Part shown: positions 1 through 7,300 of the stretch, one piece after another
Layout: each line of letters begins with the position of its first letter
How positions within the stretch are numbered: the stretch's first letter is position 1
Assembly: GCA_963579925.1 (NCBI GenBank)
Contig: CAUZJA010000011.1
Coordinates: 1-27,930 of the forward strand
DNA from: UBA1151 sp963579925
Lineage (GTDB): Bacteria; Chloroflexota; Dehalococcoidia; Lucifugimonadales; Lucifugimonadaceae
Direction: 5' to 3'
DNA: 27,930 nucleotides
Notes under the pieces: model-generated
The model's database searches: none
Told to the model about the DNA's origin: nothing
The model's input: only the letters and a program-made list of their open reading frames with translations
Translations under genes and position numbers: made by a program

Positions 1-218
1 GTTTGGATGCGATAGTCCCAGAAATGCACACCGCACATGAGGTTGTCGCCGTCTACGTATCCGTCGGCAAGCATCGCCCCTCGATGCAGGCAACGCCCGT
101 ACATCACCGAAACGCTGCCTCCGTATCGAATTATGACGAGATCAACGTTTTCGATAAGCGCACCGGTAGGCGTGCGATCTGCGAGGTCATCAAAACGGGC
201 AACAGCAACTTTTTTCAC
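1..218 (-). CDS. Rieske [2Fe-2S] domain protein, 5' part (runs off left edge)
   Basis: I translated the minus strand from a GTG at 216-218. It is preceded by GGAG six bases upstream, and the frame stays open for 72 codons to the window edge. Residues 43-45 (Cys-Leu-His) and 62-65 (Cys-Gly-Val-His) form the CxH...CxxH ligand set of a Rieske cluster, followed by FWDYR. The N-terminal stretch (KKVAVARFDDLADRTPTGAL, then VDLVIIRYGGSVSVMYGRC) resembles the Rieske module that, as I recall, precedes a glutamate-synthase-like FMN domain in some bacterial proteins. The rest of the protein is outside the window, so that architecture is inference. Stand-alone Rieske ferredoxins and ring-hydroxylating oxygenases are the alternatives. 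The Rieske assignment itself is firm. Confidence 0.8.
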   Translation of the reverse strand, partial: MKKVAVARFDDLADRTPTGALIENVDLVIIRYGGSVSVMYGRCLHRGAMLADGYVDGDNLMCGVHFWDYRIQ

Positions 219-312
219 GAACAACTCCAGAATTTGGGGTTCACGAGATGAACTTCTCGTCAAATGAGATGCTCAAATTCTAGACGCGCTGCAACAATGA
301 AGTCGGCGGTGA

Positions 313-353
313 CTGAACAGGTGCCCTTCGACGGGCTCAGGAAACCTATTCAG
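313..353. repeat. Dispersed 19-base repeat (copy 1) within a near-palindrome
   Basis: Positions 324-342 read CCCTTCGACGGGCTCAGGA. The same 19-mer with one mismatch occurs at 23140-23158 in the opposite orientation. Around copy 1 lie near-inverted arms, CTGAACAGGT (313-322) and ACCTATTCAG (344-353), which match at 9 of 10 positions. It sits between the stop of the enolase-family gene (376) and the start of the Rieske gene (218). It looks like a short REP/MITE-like dispersed element, not a coding sequence. Confidence 0.6.
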
Positions 354-375
354 AAACCGCTCGTTGTGTGATTTC

Positions 376-1593
376 CTAATCGAAGAAGTCGGCGTCCTCC
401 GGGCGGAGGTACTGCTTTGTTGCGTCCACGTCGAAGTGGATGCCGAGGCCGGGGGTGTCCCAGACTTCGATGTGTGAGTCCGTGACGATGGGGTCTGGCA
501 GGCCGACGATGATGTCGTACCACCACGATGGGTTGCCGGTTGGCATTTCGAATGCTATGTAGTTGTCGGGCATGGTTGCTGCAACTTGCACGAGCGCTGC
601 GAGGCCGATGAGTCCGTCGCCTGTGCCGTGTGGTGCCATGAGAATTCCGTGCAGGTCTGCGTACTCTGCAATCCACTTGAGTTCAGCGATTCCGCCAACA
701 TCGAAAGGATCAGGCCCAAGCACGTCGACTGCGTGCTGCTCGACCAGTTCCTTGAAGTTGTTGCGGAGGTAGATCTGCTCGCCGGTGTGGATTGGGGTGG
801 ACGTGTTTGGGGTGACCTGCAGGAACAATTCTGGCGTGACGTACGGCGTATAGTCGCCGGTCATCGTGTCCTCCATCCACATCAGGTTGAACGGCTCCAG
901 CGCCTGCGCAAGCTTGAGCGTGTCCGGCACCGTGAGGCCGGGGCCGCAGTCGAGCGCGAGGCCGACTTCATCGCCCAGTACCTCTTTCATCGCGATCACT
1001 GACTCAATTGTGTTGTTGAGTCCCCGTTCGGTGAGTTTGCCACGGTTCGGGTAGCGGCCTTCGAACTCGTACTGGCCGGTGTTCTCCCGCTCCTGGTACT
1101 CGCCGTAGTAGTAGTTCGGAATGTCTCGAGGCATGCGGCTGTGGAACGTGATGCCTTGTTTGATGATGGAGAAGTTTTCCGGCTGGTCCTTCATCCACTG
1201 CATGTTTTCAGCGAATGACTCCGGCGAGTAGCTAGTCATATCTTTGCGCTTGTTGCCGTTGTAGATCTGGACGCGATCGCGAATCTTGCCGCCCAGCAGC
1301 TTGTGGATGGGTAGTTCGGCGGCTTTACCGGCGATGTCCCACAGTGCAACTTCAATGGCGCTGACTGCGGAGCCCCATGGCTTGAACGCACCCATGCGCC
1401 GAATGTTGAGCATCACTCGTTCGACGTTGGTTGGGTCCATGCCGATGATAGCGCCCTTATAGAACTCGATATGCCACTTGAGGTAGTGCTTGGCGGTCTC
1501 AGCGCCGCCGATTCCGTCGATACCCTCGTCGGTGATGATTCGAACCACCGGGTTCTGCCCGATGATTGCGACTTTCATATCGGTGATTTTCAT
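376..1593 (-). CDS. Enolase-superfamily (mandelate racemase/muconate lactonizing type) sugar-acid dehydratase-like protein
   Basis: A 405-residue protein starting at ATG 1593 (MKITDMKVAI), chosen because GGAG lies about 8 bases upstream and the family begins with a MKIT-type strand. The longer frame to 1674 adds non-homologous-looking residues. The capping domain is at the N-terminus and the (beta/alpha)7-beta barrel follows. Metal ligands appear as Asp215 (ALDCGPG), Glu241 (MEDTM) and Glu272 (HTGEQ). His322 in APHGTGDG is a likely acid/base. The second-strand lysine motif is atypical: Lys145 in IIKQG, not a clean KxK. The family abstracts the alpha-proton of a carboxylate, often dehydrating aldonic acids, but the substrate cannot be read from sequence. 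The gene diverges from the hydrolase at 1719 and shares a 125-base intergenic region with it. SAR202-type Chloroflexota are known for expansions of this family. Confidence 0.88.
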   Translation of the reverse strand: MKITDMKVAIIGQNPVVRIITDEGIDGIGGAETAKHYLKWHIEFYKGAIIGMDPTNVERVMLNIRRMGAFKPWGSAVSAIEVALWDIAGKAAELPIHKLLGGKIRDRVQIYNGNKRKDMTSYSPESFAENMQWMKDQPENFSIIKQGITFHSRMPRDIPNYYYGEYQERENTGQYEFEGRYPNRGKLTERGLNNTIESVIAMKEVLGDEVGLALDCGPGLTVPDTLKLAQALEPFNLMWMEDTMTGDYTPYVTPELFLQVTPNTSTPIHTGEQIYLRNNFKELVEQHAVDVLGPDPFDVGGIAELKWIAEYADLHGILMAPHGTGDGLIGLAALVQVAATMPDNYIAFEMPTGNPSWWYDIIVGLPDPIVTDSHIEVWDTPGLGIHFDVDATKQYLRPEDADFFD

Positions 1594-1718
1594 TGTTTCG
1601 GCTCCGGGGACTGCGCTGTTAACTCTATGTATTGGGGTAGGCGAAATGATGAGCGCGTGGGGGAGGATTAGCAAGTGTTAGCGCGTAGCGTTCTGTACAC
1701 TCGCCACTACTTGGACGG

Positions 1719-3457
1719 ATGTCTCCGTTCCCGCTGGCGCAACCATTATTTGGAAAACCATACGCAGTGAAAAGCATCAAAGGCGACAGTGAGCAGCCAT
1801 TCCGACTAATGCTGGACCGCATGATTCCCATGCGGGATGGCGTGGGGTTGTCAGCAGACCTGTATCTGCCAAACGGTGATGGGCCACACGGCGATGGTTC
1901 GTTTCCAATGACGCTGTTGCGGACGATCTACGGTAAGCAAGAGCCTCGCTACATCGCCTGGACCCGAGCGTTCATGGAGCGCGGGTACGCTATGGTGCTG
2001 CAGGATTGCCGGGATCGGTACGACTCCGATGGCGACTGGGTGCCGTACGTGTGCGAAATTCCGGATGGCTACGATACGCATGAGTGGATTGGCGAGCAGG
2101 CTTGGTGTGACGGCAACATAGGTACGTTCGGTCTCTCTTACCCTGGGTTCACGCAGAGCGCGCCTGCCACGCTCAGGAGCAAGTACCTGAAGGGCCTGGT
2201 GCCCATTGCGTCGCAGCAGGACAACTACGGTCACCATCGCGTTGACGGTGTGATTGCGCTGGCCACGAGCATGTTTTTCGTAGCTATTCTGCGGAAGTCA
2301 CTGCAGACAGAAGCCCTCGCTCAGCTCGATCTGAATGCCTTGTTGCGCCAGTTGCCACTGAACACGGTGCTGGAGGAGCTTGGTGACAGTCCGTACTACC
2401 GTGACGTCATCGCACATGAGAAGTACGACGATTTCTGGTCGTCGTACAGCCTGCGGGACAAGTACGACGAAGTTGAGGTTCCGAGTTATTTCATCACGGG
2501 CTGGTACGACTCGCTGCTGCACGAGACGATCACCGTGTTCAACGGCTGGCAGGCGAATGCTCGCAATGTTGAGGCGCGTGAGAAGACGAAGCTGCTGATT
2601 GGTCCGTGGAGCCACCAGGTATCGCCGTGGGGCAAGGCGCAGCTTGGATCAAATGGTGAGTTCGAGGATCGGGCGTTTGGTCCGGACGCGCCCGGTGACG
2701 CGGTTGCCGAGCACCTGCGTTGGTACGACACTCGCCTGAAGGGCATCGATAACGGCATGGACGACGAGCCGCCGATCAAGCTCTTCGTGATGGGCGCGAA
2801 CGAGTGGCGGTTCGAGAACGAGTGGCCGCTGGCTCGTACGCAGTGGACGGATTTCCATATGGGCGCTGATGGCGGATTGAGCGCCGAGGCGTCTGACGCA
2901 GAAGGTGCGATCTCCTTCGACTACGACCCCAATGATCCTGTGCCAAGCTGGGGCGCGCAGTATCAGTCGATGGACCTCACTGGCCCTCGAGATAGACGCG
3001 TGATGACGTGCTGGTCTTCGAGACTGATGTACTGGAAGAAGGCATCGAAGTAACGGGGCCGATCAAGGCCACAATCTTCGGCTCATCCGACCGCCTGGAC
3101 ACCGATTTCACGGCAGCGCTGATCGACGTCGAGCCAGACGGTAAGGCCATCATCCTCTGCGAAGGCATCTGCCGCGCCCGGTTCCGCAACGGCACAGAAG
3201 ACCCGCAGATGATGACGCCTGGCGATGTCTATGAACTGGAAATTCGCATGTGGGACACCAGCAACCGCTTCCAACCCGGCCACCGCATCCGCATGGAACT
3301 CTCCTCCAGCAACTTCCCTCGCTACGACCGCAATCTCAACTCCGGCGGACCGATTGGATATGAAGGCCCGGAAGCGATTAAGGTTGCGCGCAATACGGTG
3401 CCTCTGGGCGGTGTGACGCCGAGTCGGCTGGTATTGCCGGTGGTTCCTGCGGGTTAG
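1719..3457 (+). pseudogene. CocE/NonD-family alpha/beta hydrolase, frameshifted near 3005
   Basis: The first frame (1719-3053) encodes an alpha/beta hydrolase with the X-Pro dipeptidyl-peptidase S15/CocE layout. Nucleophile Ser140 lies in GTFGLSYPG, Asp264 in GWYDSLLHET and His299 in GPWSHQ. The C-terminal jelly-roll domain begins normally but after GPRDRR (about 3000) the frame runs into noise and stops at 3053. The missing continuation is in another frame: DVLVFETDVLEEGIEVTGPI, through to the stop at 3457. One base appears lost near 3000-3008 (CGCGTGATGACG). If repaired, the product is about 578 residues, close to family length. Family members hydrolyse esters, amides or beta-lactam-like acyl bonds. 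The substrate here is unknown. It could be a true pseudogene or a sequencing error. The start has only a weak GGA ahead, and a GTG at about 1767 is possible. Confidence 0.85.
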
Positions 3458-3488
3458 GCATTCACGCCGTCCGCTACCATTAGCTGAC

Positions 3489-4286
3489 ATGCCTATCCAG
3501 ATTCCTATCTACCAGGTTGATGCGTTCACGGATCGCGTATTCGCGGGCAACCCTGCCGCAATCTGTCCGCTTGAGGAGTGGTTGCCGGATGAGGTGATGC
3601 AATCGATTGCTGCGGAGAACAATCTGTCGGAGACGGCGTTCTTTGTGCGGCGGCCTGATGGTGAGTACGATTTGCGATGGTTCACGCCAACTATTGAGTT
3701 CGATATGTGCGGGCACGCTACTTTGGCGTCTGGGCATGTGTTGCTTACGAAGCTGACGCCGGATGAGGAGTTGGTGGCGTTCCACACCCGGAGTGGTCGG
3801 CTGACTGTGTTGCGTGATGGTGATCGGCTTGAGATGGATTTTCCTGCGCAGGATGCGCCGCTGAACATCGACCCGGTGCTGCTGGCGGCCGTTGCGAGCG
3901 CCCTTGGCAAGACTCCGAATGCGCTGCGGGTTACGCACACGATCATGGCGGTGTTCGATCACCACAGCCAGGTTGCGTCGCTCAAGCCTGACTTTGCGGC
4001 GATCAATCAGCTTGATATTCCGTACATCATCGCTACCGCACCCGGCGATGAGACCGACTTTGTCTCCCGTTTTTTCGCTCCCGGCGGCGGCATTGATGAA
4101 GATCCGGTCACTGGCTCAAGCCACACCATAATGACGCCATACTGGGTCAGTCGCCTCAGCAAGAACCCTCTGACGGCGCGGCAACTCTCGAAGCGCGGTG
4201 GCAATCTTTGGTGCAGACTTGCTGGCGACCGTGTAATCATCTCTGGATACGCCCGTGACTACATGCAGGGCCAAATTGAAATATAA
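3489..4286 (+). CDS. PhzF-family isomerase/epimerase-like protein
   Basis: 265 residues with the PhzF/diaminopimelate-epimerase-like double fold. The start MPIQIPIYQVDAF, then FAGNPAAIC, is typical. Glu48 in NNLSETAF matches the catalytic glutamate region. The FDMCGHATLASGH motif (72-82) and the late GIDEDPVTGSSH motif mark the second half. PhzF proteins isomerise trans-2,3-dihydro-3-hydroxyanthranilate in phenazine synthesis, but most homologues outside phenazine clusters have unknown substrates, and no phz genes are present here, so a phenazine role is unlikely. It follows the hydrolase by 31 bases and is followed 18 bases later by a small membrane-protein gene. No strong ribosome-binding site is visible before the ATG. 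Confidence 0.88.
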   Translation: MPIQIPIYQVDAFTDRVFAGNPAAICPLEEWLPDEVMQSIAAENNLSETAFFVRRPDGEYDLRWFTPTIEFDMCGHATLASGHVLLTKLTPDEELVAFHTRSGRLTVLRDGDRLEMDFPAQDAPLNIDPVLLAAVASALGKTPNALRVTHTIMAVFDHHSQVASLKPDFAAINQLDIPYIIATAPGDETDFVSRFFAPGGGIDEDPVTGSSHTIMTPYWVSRLSKNPLTARQLSKRGGNLWCRLAGDRVIISGYARDYMQGQIEI

Positions 4287-4304
4287 CGAGTTGGAATATA
4301 GCGC

Positions 4305-4463
4305 GTGAAAATCCCAATAAAAGTCCTCAAACAAGTTCCTTTCGCGGCAGCGATAGTCCTTCTGATCATGGGCTACAACAACCCTGCTGTCGCCATGTTC
4401 CTCATAGGACTCGCGATCTCCATCTGGCAGGCTGTGAAGCAGGTCAAGCGAGAGGACGAATAG
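4305..4463 (+). CDS. Small two-helix membrane protein, 52 residues
   Basis: Reading from GTG 4305 to TAG 4463 gives 52 residues. After an amphipathic start (KIPIKVLKQV) there is a hydrophobic run (about residues 11-24, VPFAAAIVLLIMGY), a short NNP turn, and a second hydrophobic run (about 27-44, PAVAMFLIGLAISIWQAV). It ends in a charged tail, KQVKREDE. A positive N-terminus, two hydrophobic segments and a charged C-terminus argue for a helical hairpin in the cytoplasmic membrane. It begins 18 bases after the PhzF-like gene and probably shares its transcript. I do not recognise the family. The ribosome-binding site is weak and the start codon is GTG, which is the main doubt. Confidence 0.55.
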   Translation: MKIPIKVLKQVPFAAAIVLLIMGYNNPAVAMFLIGLAISIWQAVKQVKREDE

Positions 4464-4524
4464 CACCTATTAGCATCGCTGGTGCTACGATTTCCTCTCG
4501 GTACACAATCGAGAAGGGACTGAA

Positions 4525-4848
4525 ATGCCGTTTTTCATGGTACAAGCGAGCTACACATCTGAAGCCTGGGCAGCCCAGATCAAGAATCCACAAGATCGAT
4601 TTGCAGCAATAGCTGCGATGGCGAAAGCCAACGGGTCTGAGGTCCATAGCGCGTTTTATGCGTTTGGCGAATACGATGTAGTGATTATCTTCGATTCTCC
4701 AAATAACGTTGATGCCGCGGGATTCCTGATTGCCGCTGCTGGGGGAGGCGCTCTCACCGATCTCAAGACTACGGTCCTGCTCGCTGGCGAAGAAGGGCAG
4801 AGCGCCATCGCGGCCGCAGGTGGGCAGGGATACGCTCCGCCGGCGTAG
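4525..4848 (+). CDS. GYD-domain protein
   Basis: 107 residues. The ATG is preceded by AAGGGA at a good distance. The sequence has the layout of the GYD family (a small ferredoxin-like alpha/beta barrel domain): FMVQASYT, then a helix with NPQDRFAAI, AKANGSEVHS, then the signature strand GEYDVVIIFDSPNN, followed by an AAGFLIAAAGGGALTDLKTTVLL strand-helix region. Here the signature is GEYD. The family is widespread and of unknown function. Its fold resembles dimeric alpha-beta barrel proteins, so binding of a small ligand is possible. It is the last gene of the rightward run that ends at the hairpin at 4876. Confidence 0.85.
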   Translation: MPFFMVQASYTSEAWAAQIKNPQDRFAAIAAMAKANGSEVHSAFYAFGEYDVVIIFDSPNNVDAAGFLIAAAGGGALTDLKTTVLLAGEEGQSAIAAAGGQGYAPPA

Positions 4849-4875
4849 ACTGCCGATTCGCTCACAAGAATTCAC

Positions 4876-4903
4876 GAGTACCACCCCCATCCGGGTGGTA
4901 CTC
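4876..4903 (+). terminator. Hairpin downstream of GYD gene, possible terminator
   Basis: GAGTACCACCC (4876-4886) and GGGTGGTACTC (4893-4903) are a perfect 11-bp inverted repeat with a 6-base loop, 27 bases after the GYD stop codon. There is no T tract after it (TCGCGTTG), so it may act as a weak or factor-assisted terminator or as an RNA stabiliser. Confidence 0.5.
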
Positions 4904-4938
4904 TCGCGTTGAAACCATCCTGAGCCCCTCTGAGCGCC

Positions 4939-4951
4939 GGAGACCACAATA
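4939..4951 (+). promoter_or_regulatory. Ribosome-binding site followed by ATA at the expected start of the MFS gene
   Basis: GGAG at 4939-4942 is followed after six bases by ATA at 4949-4951, in the MFS frame. No ATG, GTG or TTG occurs in frame between there and ATG 5057, which lies inside the first transmembrane helix. The geometry says translation should begin at 4949. Either ATA is used as a rare start codon, or an ATG has mutated or been miscalled. Confidence 0.55.
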
Positions 4952-6232
4952 ACGAACCAGACCGAAGCGACAACGGCAGAACCCGGCAAACCGGGCATTT
5001 ACCGTGGCTGGCCTATCGCCGTCGTTGCGTTTCTGACTCTCGCCGCGTCAATCGGCATGGGGCAGTTCGCGTTTGGGGTCTTTGTCAGGCCGCTTGAAGA
5101 AGAGTTTGGGTGGAGTCGCACCCAGATCAACATCTCGCTGACCCTGGGCGTGATCACGGCGTTCATCTCGCCGTTTACTGGCCGACTGCTCGATAAGTAC
5201 GGTTCGCGTTGGATCATGGCGATCTCGCTGGCGTCGATCGCACTTGGATTCTTCTTGCGGGCGATCATGACGGACCTGTGGCAGTTCTACGCGTTCTCAA
5301 TCCTCATCGTACTTGGCGTGCCGGGGACCACGATGATGCCGGTCGGACGCCTGGTTGGCCTGTGGTTCCTTACCACTCGCGGTCGGATGATGGGCATCGT
5401 CACAGCGGGCAACAATTTTGGTGGAATGGTGACGATCCCTCTCGCCGCGGGAATGATTGCACTTACCGGGTGGCGATGGAGTTTCGCTGCGATGGGGTTC
5501 TTAGTCTTGGCGGTGCTCGTGCTGATCGTACTGGTCATACGTGATGATCCAGATGAAATAGATCAGGAAGCCGGAAAGAAGTGGGCGCCAAAGGGGCAAT
5601 CTGGGCGTCAGGCCCGATCACTGCTATCGGGATTTGCAACCAATCAGGCGTTCCGCATGCGGACGTTCTGGTTCCTGATGATTGCCATGGGACTTCAGCA
5701 GTTCGCCCGAACGGCCGTATCTACCCAGTTGTTCCCGCATCTGGAACAGAAGGGGTTTGGGATTGGCACCACGGCCGCAATGGTCTCAGTGGTTTCGTTC
5801 TTCGCCATCGCAAGCAAGGTGATTTCAGGTCGCGTTAGCGAGAACCTGACGGCACGCTATACGTACGTAATTATCATCGCACTACAGATGATGAGCATGG
5901 GGCTGCTGATCCTCCTTGGCGGCTCTTGGGCGGTGTGGATTGCGTTGGTCATATTTGGGCTTGGTATGGGCGGTGTTGGAACACTGGGGCCGCTGGTTAT
6001 TATCGAGAACTTTGGGCTTCGTAACTTCGGCGGTATTCTGGGGCTCACTCGCCCGATGCAGATCCTTCCGGAAGTTGCTGGCCCTTTGCTCGCGGGGATT
6101 ACGTTCGACATCACAGATGAGTATGACCTGGCATTTGGGATTGTCATTGGCATACTGGCTCTGTCGATACTGAGTTTCCTGCTGGCGAAGCCGGTGGATA
6201 TGAGTAAGGTGCCGGGCGCCGAGAATTCCTAG
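4949..6232 (+). CDS. MFS transporter (monocarboxylate-carrier-like)
   Basis: Read from 4949 the product is 427 residues: a hydrophilic leader (TNQTEATTAEPGKPGIYRG), then helix 1 (WPIAVVAFLTLAASIGMGQF) and the conserved loop FVRPLEEEFGWSRTQI, followed by GRLLDKYGSR, the MFS motif-A region after helix 2. About twelve hydrophobic segments follow, with a central charged loop (DDPDEIDQEAGKKW). The loop signature resembles bacterial MFS proteins related to monocarboxylate or oxalate/formate carriers. Starting at ATG 5057 (391 residues) would cut helix 1 in half, so I prefer the upstream start despite its ATA codon. It stands alone between hairpins. The substrate is unknown; an organic acid would fit the catabolic neighbours. 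Confidence 0.82.
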   Translation: MTNQTEATTAEPGKPGIYRGWPIAVVAFLTLAASIGMGQFAFGVFVRPLEEEFGWSRTQINISLTLGVITAFISPFTGRLLDKYGSRWIMAISLASIALGFFLRAIMTDLWQFYAFSILIVLGVPGTTMMPVGRLVGLWFLTTRGRMMGIVTAGNNFGGMVTIPLAAGMIALTGWRWSFAAMGFLVLAVLVLIVLVIRDDPDEIDQEAGKKWAPKGQSGRQARSLLSGFATNQAFRMRTFWFLMIAMGLQQFARTAVSTQLFPHLEQKGFGIGTTAAMVSVVSFFAIASKVISGRVSENLTARYTYVIIIALQMMSMGLLILLGGSWAVWIALVIFGLGMGGVGTLGPLVIIENFGLRNFGGILGLTRPMQILPEVAGPLLAGITFDITDEYDLAFGIVIGILALSILSFLLAKPVDMSKVPGAENS

Positions 6233-6253
6233 CCTCAGTCATCAGCTGATCCT

Positions 6254-6359
6254 GGTAGACGAGGGGCTTGCCCCCCCCCACGCGCGGCATCAACGCACAG
6301 CGACTAATCGAAGCGTACGAGCACGTCCTACGTGGGGCCGGGCAAGCCCGGCGGCTACC
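6254..6359. repeat. REP-like imperfect inverted repeat
   Basis: The arm at 6265-6282 (GGCTTG, nine C, ACG) and the reverse complement of the arm at 6331-6348 match at 16 of 18 positions. Similarity continues outward through GGTAG on the left and CTACC on the right. The right arm itself holds GCCGGGC-AA-GCCCGGC (6337-6352). A third CTGGTAG...GGGGATCAGC block at about 6386-6405 resembles the left flank. The pattern is typical of intergenic palindromic repeats. Confidence 0.5.
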
Positions 6360-6703
6360 GGGGAGATTCACAGGTGCCACGTGGTTCTGGTAGCCGGGGA
6401 TCAGCAGGCGCTGATCATTTAGCCGTGCCGTGAGCGATGTTCGGACACCCGTTGATTCTCCACTATGGTTGGTAGCGGTCTGCCGTCGCCGCTGGACTGC
6501 CATTCGGTGAGCCATGGTCGGCCGCCGGGCAGGATCCATCGTGCGCGCATTGGGGTATAGCGATCACGTTCTCGCATTGCGCCGGACCGCCTGACGCGGT
6601 CGACTTCGAACTCTGTGACGCCGTGGTGACAATGGCATGGAACACCATGGCCGCGGCGAACTCCAACGGGAGTTCAACCGCAGGTCCCGGCAGGCAGAGT
6701 GTG

Positions 6704-6740
6704 CATAGTCGCCCATATGCTGAGCATATGGGCGACTATG
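6704..6740. repeat. Perfect 17-bp inverted repeat with 3-base loop
   Basis: The left arm at 6704-6720 (CATAGTCGCCCATATGC) is the exact reverse complement of the right arm at 6724-6740, separated by TGA. It ends 44 bases before the ATG at 6785. It has no T tract on either side, so it is not a classical terminator. It may be an operator, an mRNA-stabilising stem or a REP-type element. Confidence 0.7.
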
Positions 6741-6784
6741 GCAACCTCGTCCACCCCCAAATGTCAGACCGAAGGTCTCACTGA

Positions 6785-7291
6785 ATGAAATCCAACAGCC
6801 AGGAGTCGAACGTGAATATAGATCGACCGGTGATGCCAGTGTCGTATGGCGTTGTGGCTGGTGCTCCGGAGTACGTGCCGATGGAGTGGCCGTGGGTTGT
6901 TGAGCAGGTCTCGGAGGCACGCAACTACTGGGTTGCGACGGTTGATGGTCGCGGCAGGCCACAGGTGACGCCCATATGGGGTGTTTGGCTGGACGATGCG
7001 GTGTGTTTCGGGACAGATGCCGAGTCTGCGAAAGGCCGCAATATCGCACGTGATCCGGAGATCGCGGTTCATCTGGAGAGTGGCGATGATGTGGTCATCA
7101 TGTACGGCATAGCCGCTGCCCTTACGGATGACGCCACACTAACGGCACTCGTGTCAGCCTACGACGCCAAGTACAGCATCAAACTGGCTCCGTCAGACGC
7201 GGGCACAGGGCTGTTCGCATTCCGACCAGGCAAAGTCCTGGCGTGGCGCGAGTCAGATTTTCCGAACACCGCCACCCGCTGGCGAATGTAG
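6785..7291 (+). CDS. Pyridoxamine 5'-phosphate oxidase-like (FMN/F420-binding split-barrel) protein
   Basis: 168 residues, starting at ATG 6785 with GAAGG about nine bases upstream. Residues about 47-75 (NYWVATVDGRGRPQVTPIWG, then VWLDDAVCFGT) and the following ESAKGRNIARDPEIAVHLE segment are the core of the PNPOx-like split beta-barrel, where the flavin or deazaflavin phosphate and ring are bound. Family members reduce or oxidise small substrates with FMN or F420, or bind flavin or haem. The short length and absence of the PdxH C-terminal motif argue against a true pyridoxamine phosphate oxidase. It is flanked upstream by a strong inverted repeat and converges with the aldo/keto reductase, stop codons 9 bases apart. 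Specific activity is unknown. Confidence 0.85.
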   Translation: MKSNSQESNVNIDRPVMPVSYGVVAGAPEYVPMEWPWVVEQVSEARNYWVATVDGRGRPQVTPIWGVWLDDAVCFGTDAESAKGRNIARDPEIAVHLESGDDVVIMYGIAAALTDDATLTALVSAYDAKYSIKLAPSDAGTGLFAFRPGKVLAWRESDFPNTATRWRM

Positions 7292-7300
7292 CGAACTCGC

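Larger units (their letters stand above)
6233..6784. other. 552-base intergenic stretch with inverted repeats and no convincing gene
   Basis: Open frames in this stretch on both strands lack recognisable motifs and a good ribosome-binding site. It holds an imperfect inverted repeat at 6254-6359, a 7-bp stem hairpin (GATCAGC at 6399-6405, GCTGATC at 6410-6416), and a perfect 17-bp inverted repeat at 6704-6740 just before the PNPOx-like gene. A minus-strand frame between about 6430 and 6610 (containing RDRYTPMRARWILPGG) could be a gene remnant, but I cannot support it. Confidence 0.5.

Noticed and set aside
3489..4286. Phenazine biosynthesis
   Set aside because: Only a PhzF-family protein is present; PhzF-like proteins are common outside phenazine clusters and no other phz gene is seen.
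6430..6700. Possible minus-strand gene with RDRYTPMRARWILPGG
   Set aside because: No start, no ribosome-binding site and no family recognised; overlapping frames look equally open because of high GC.
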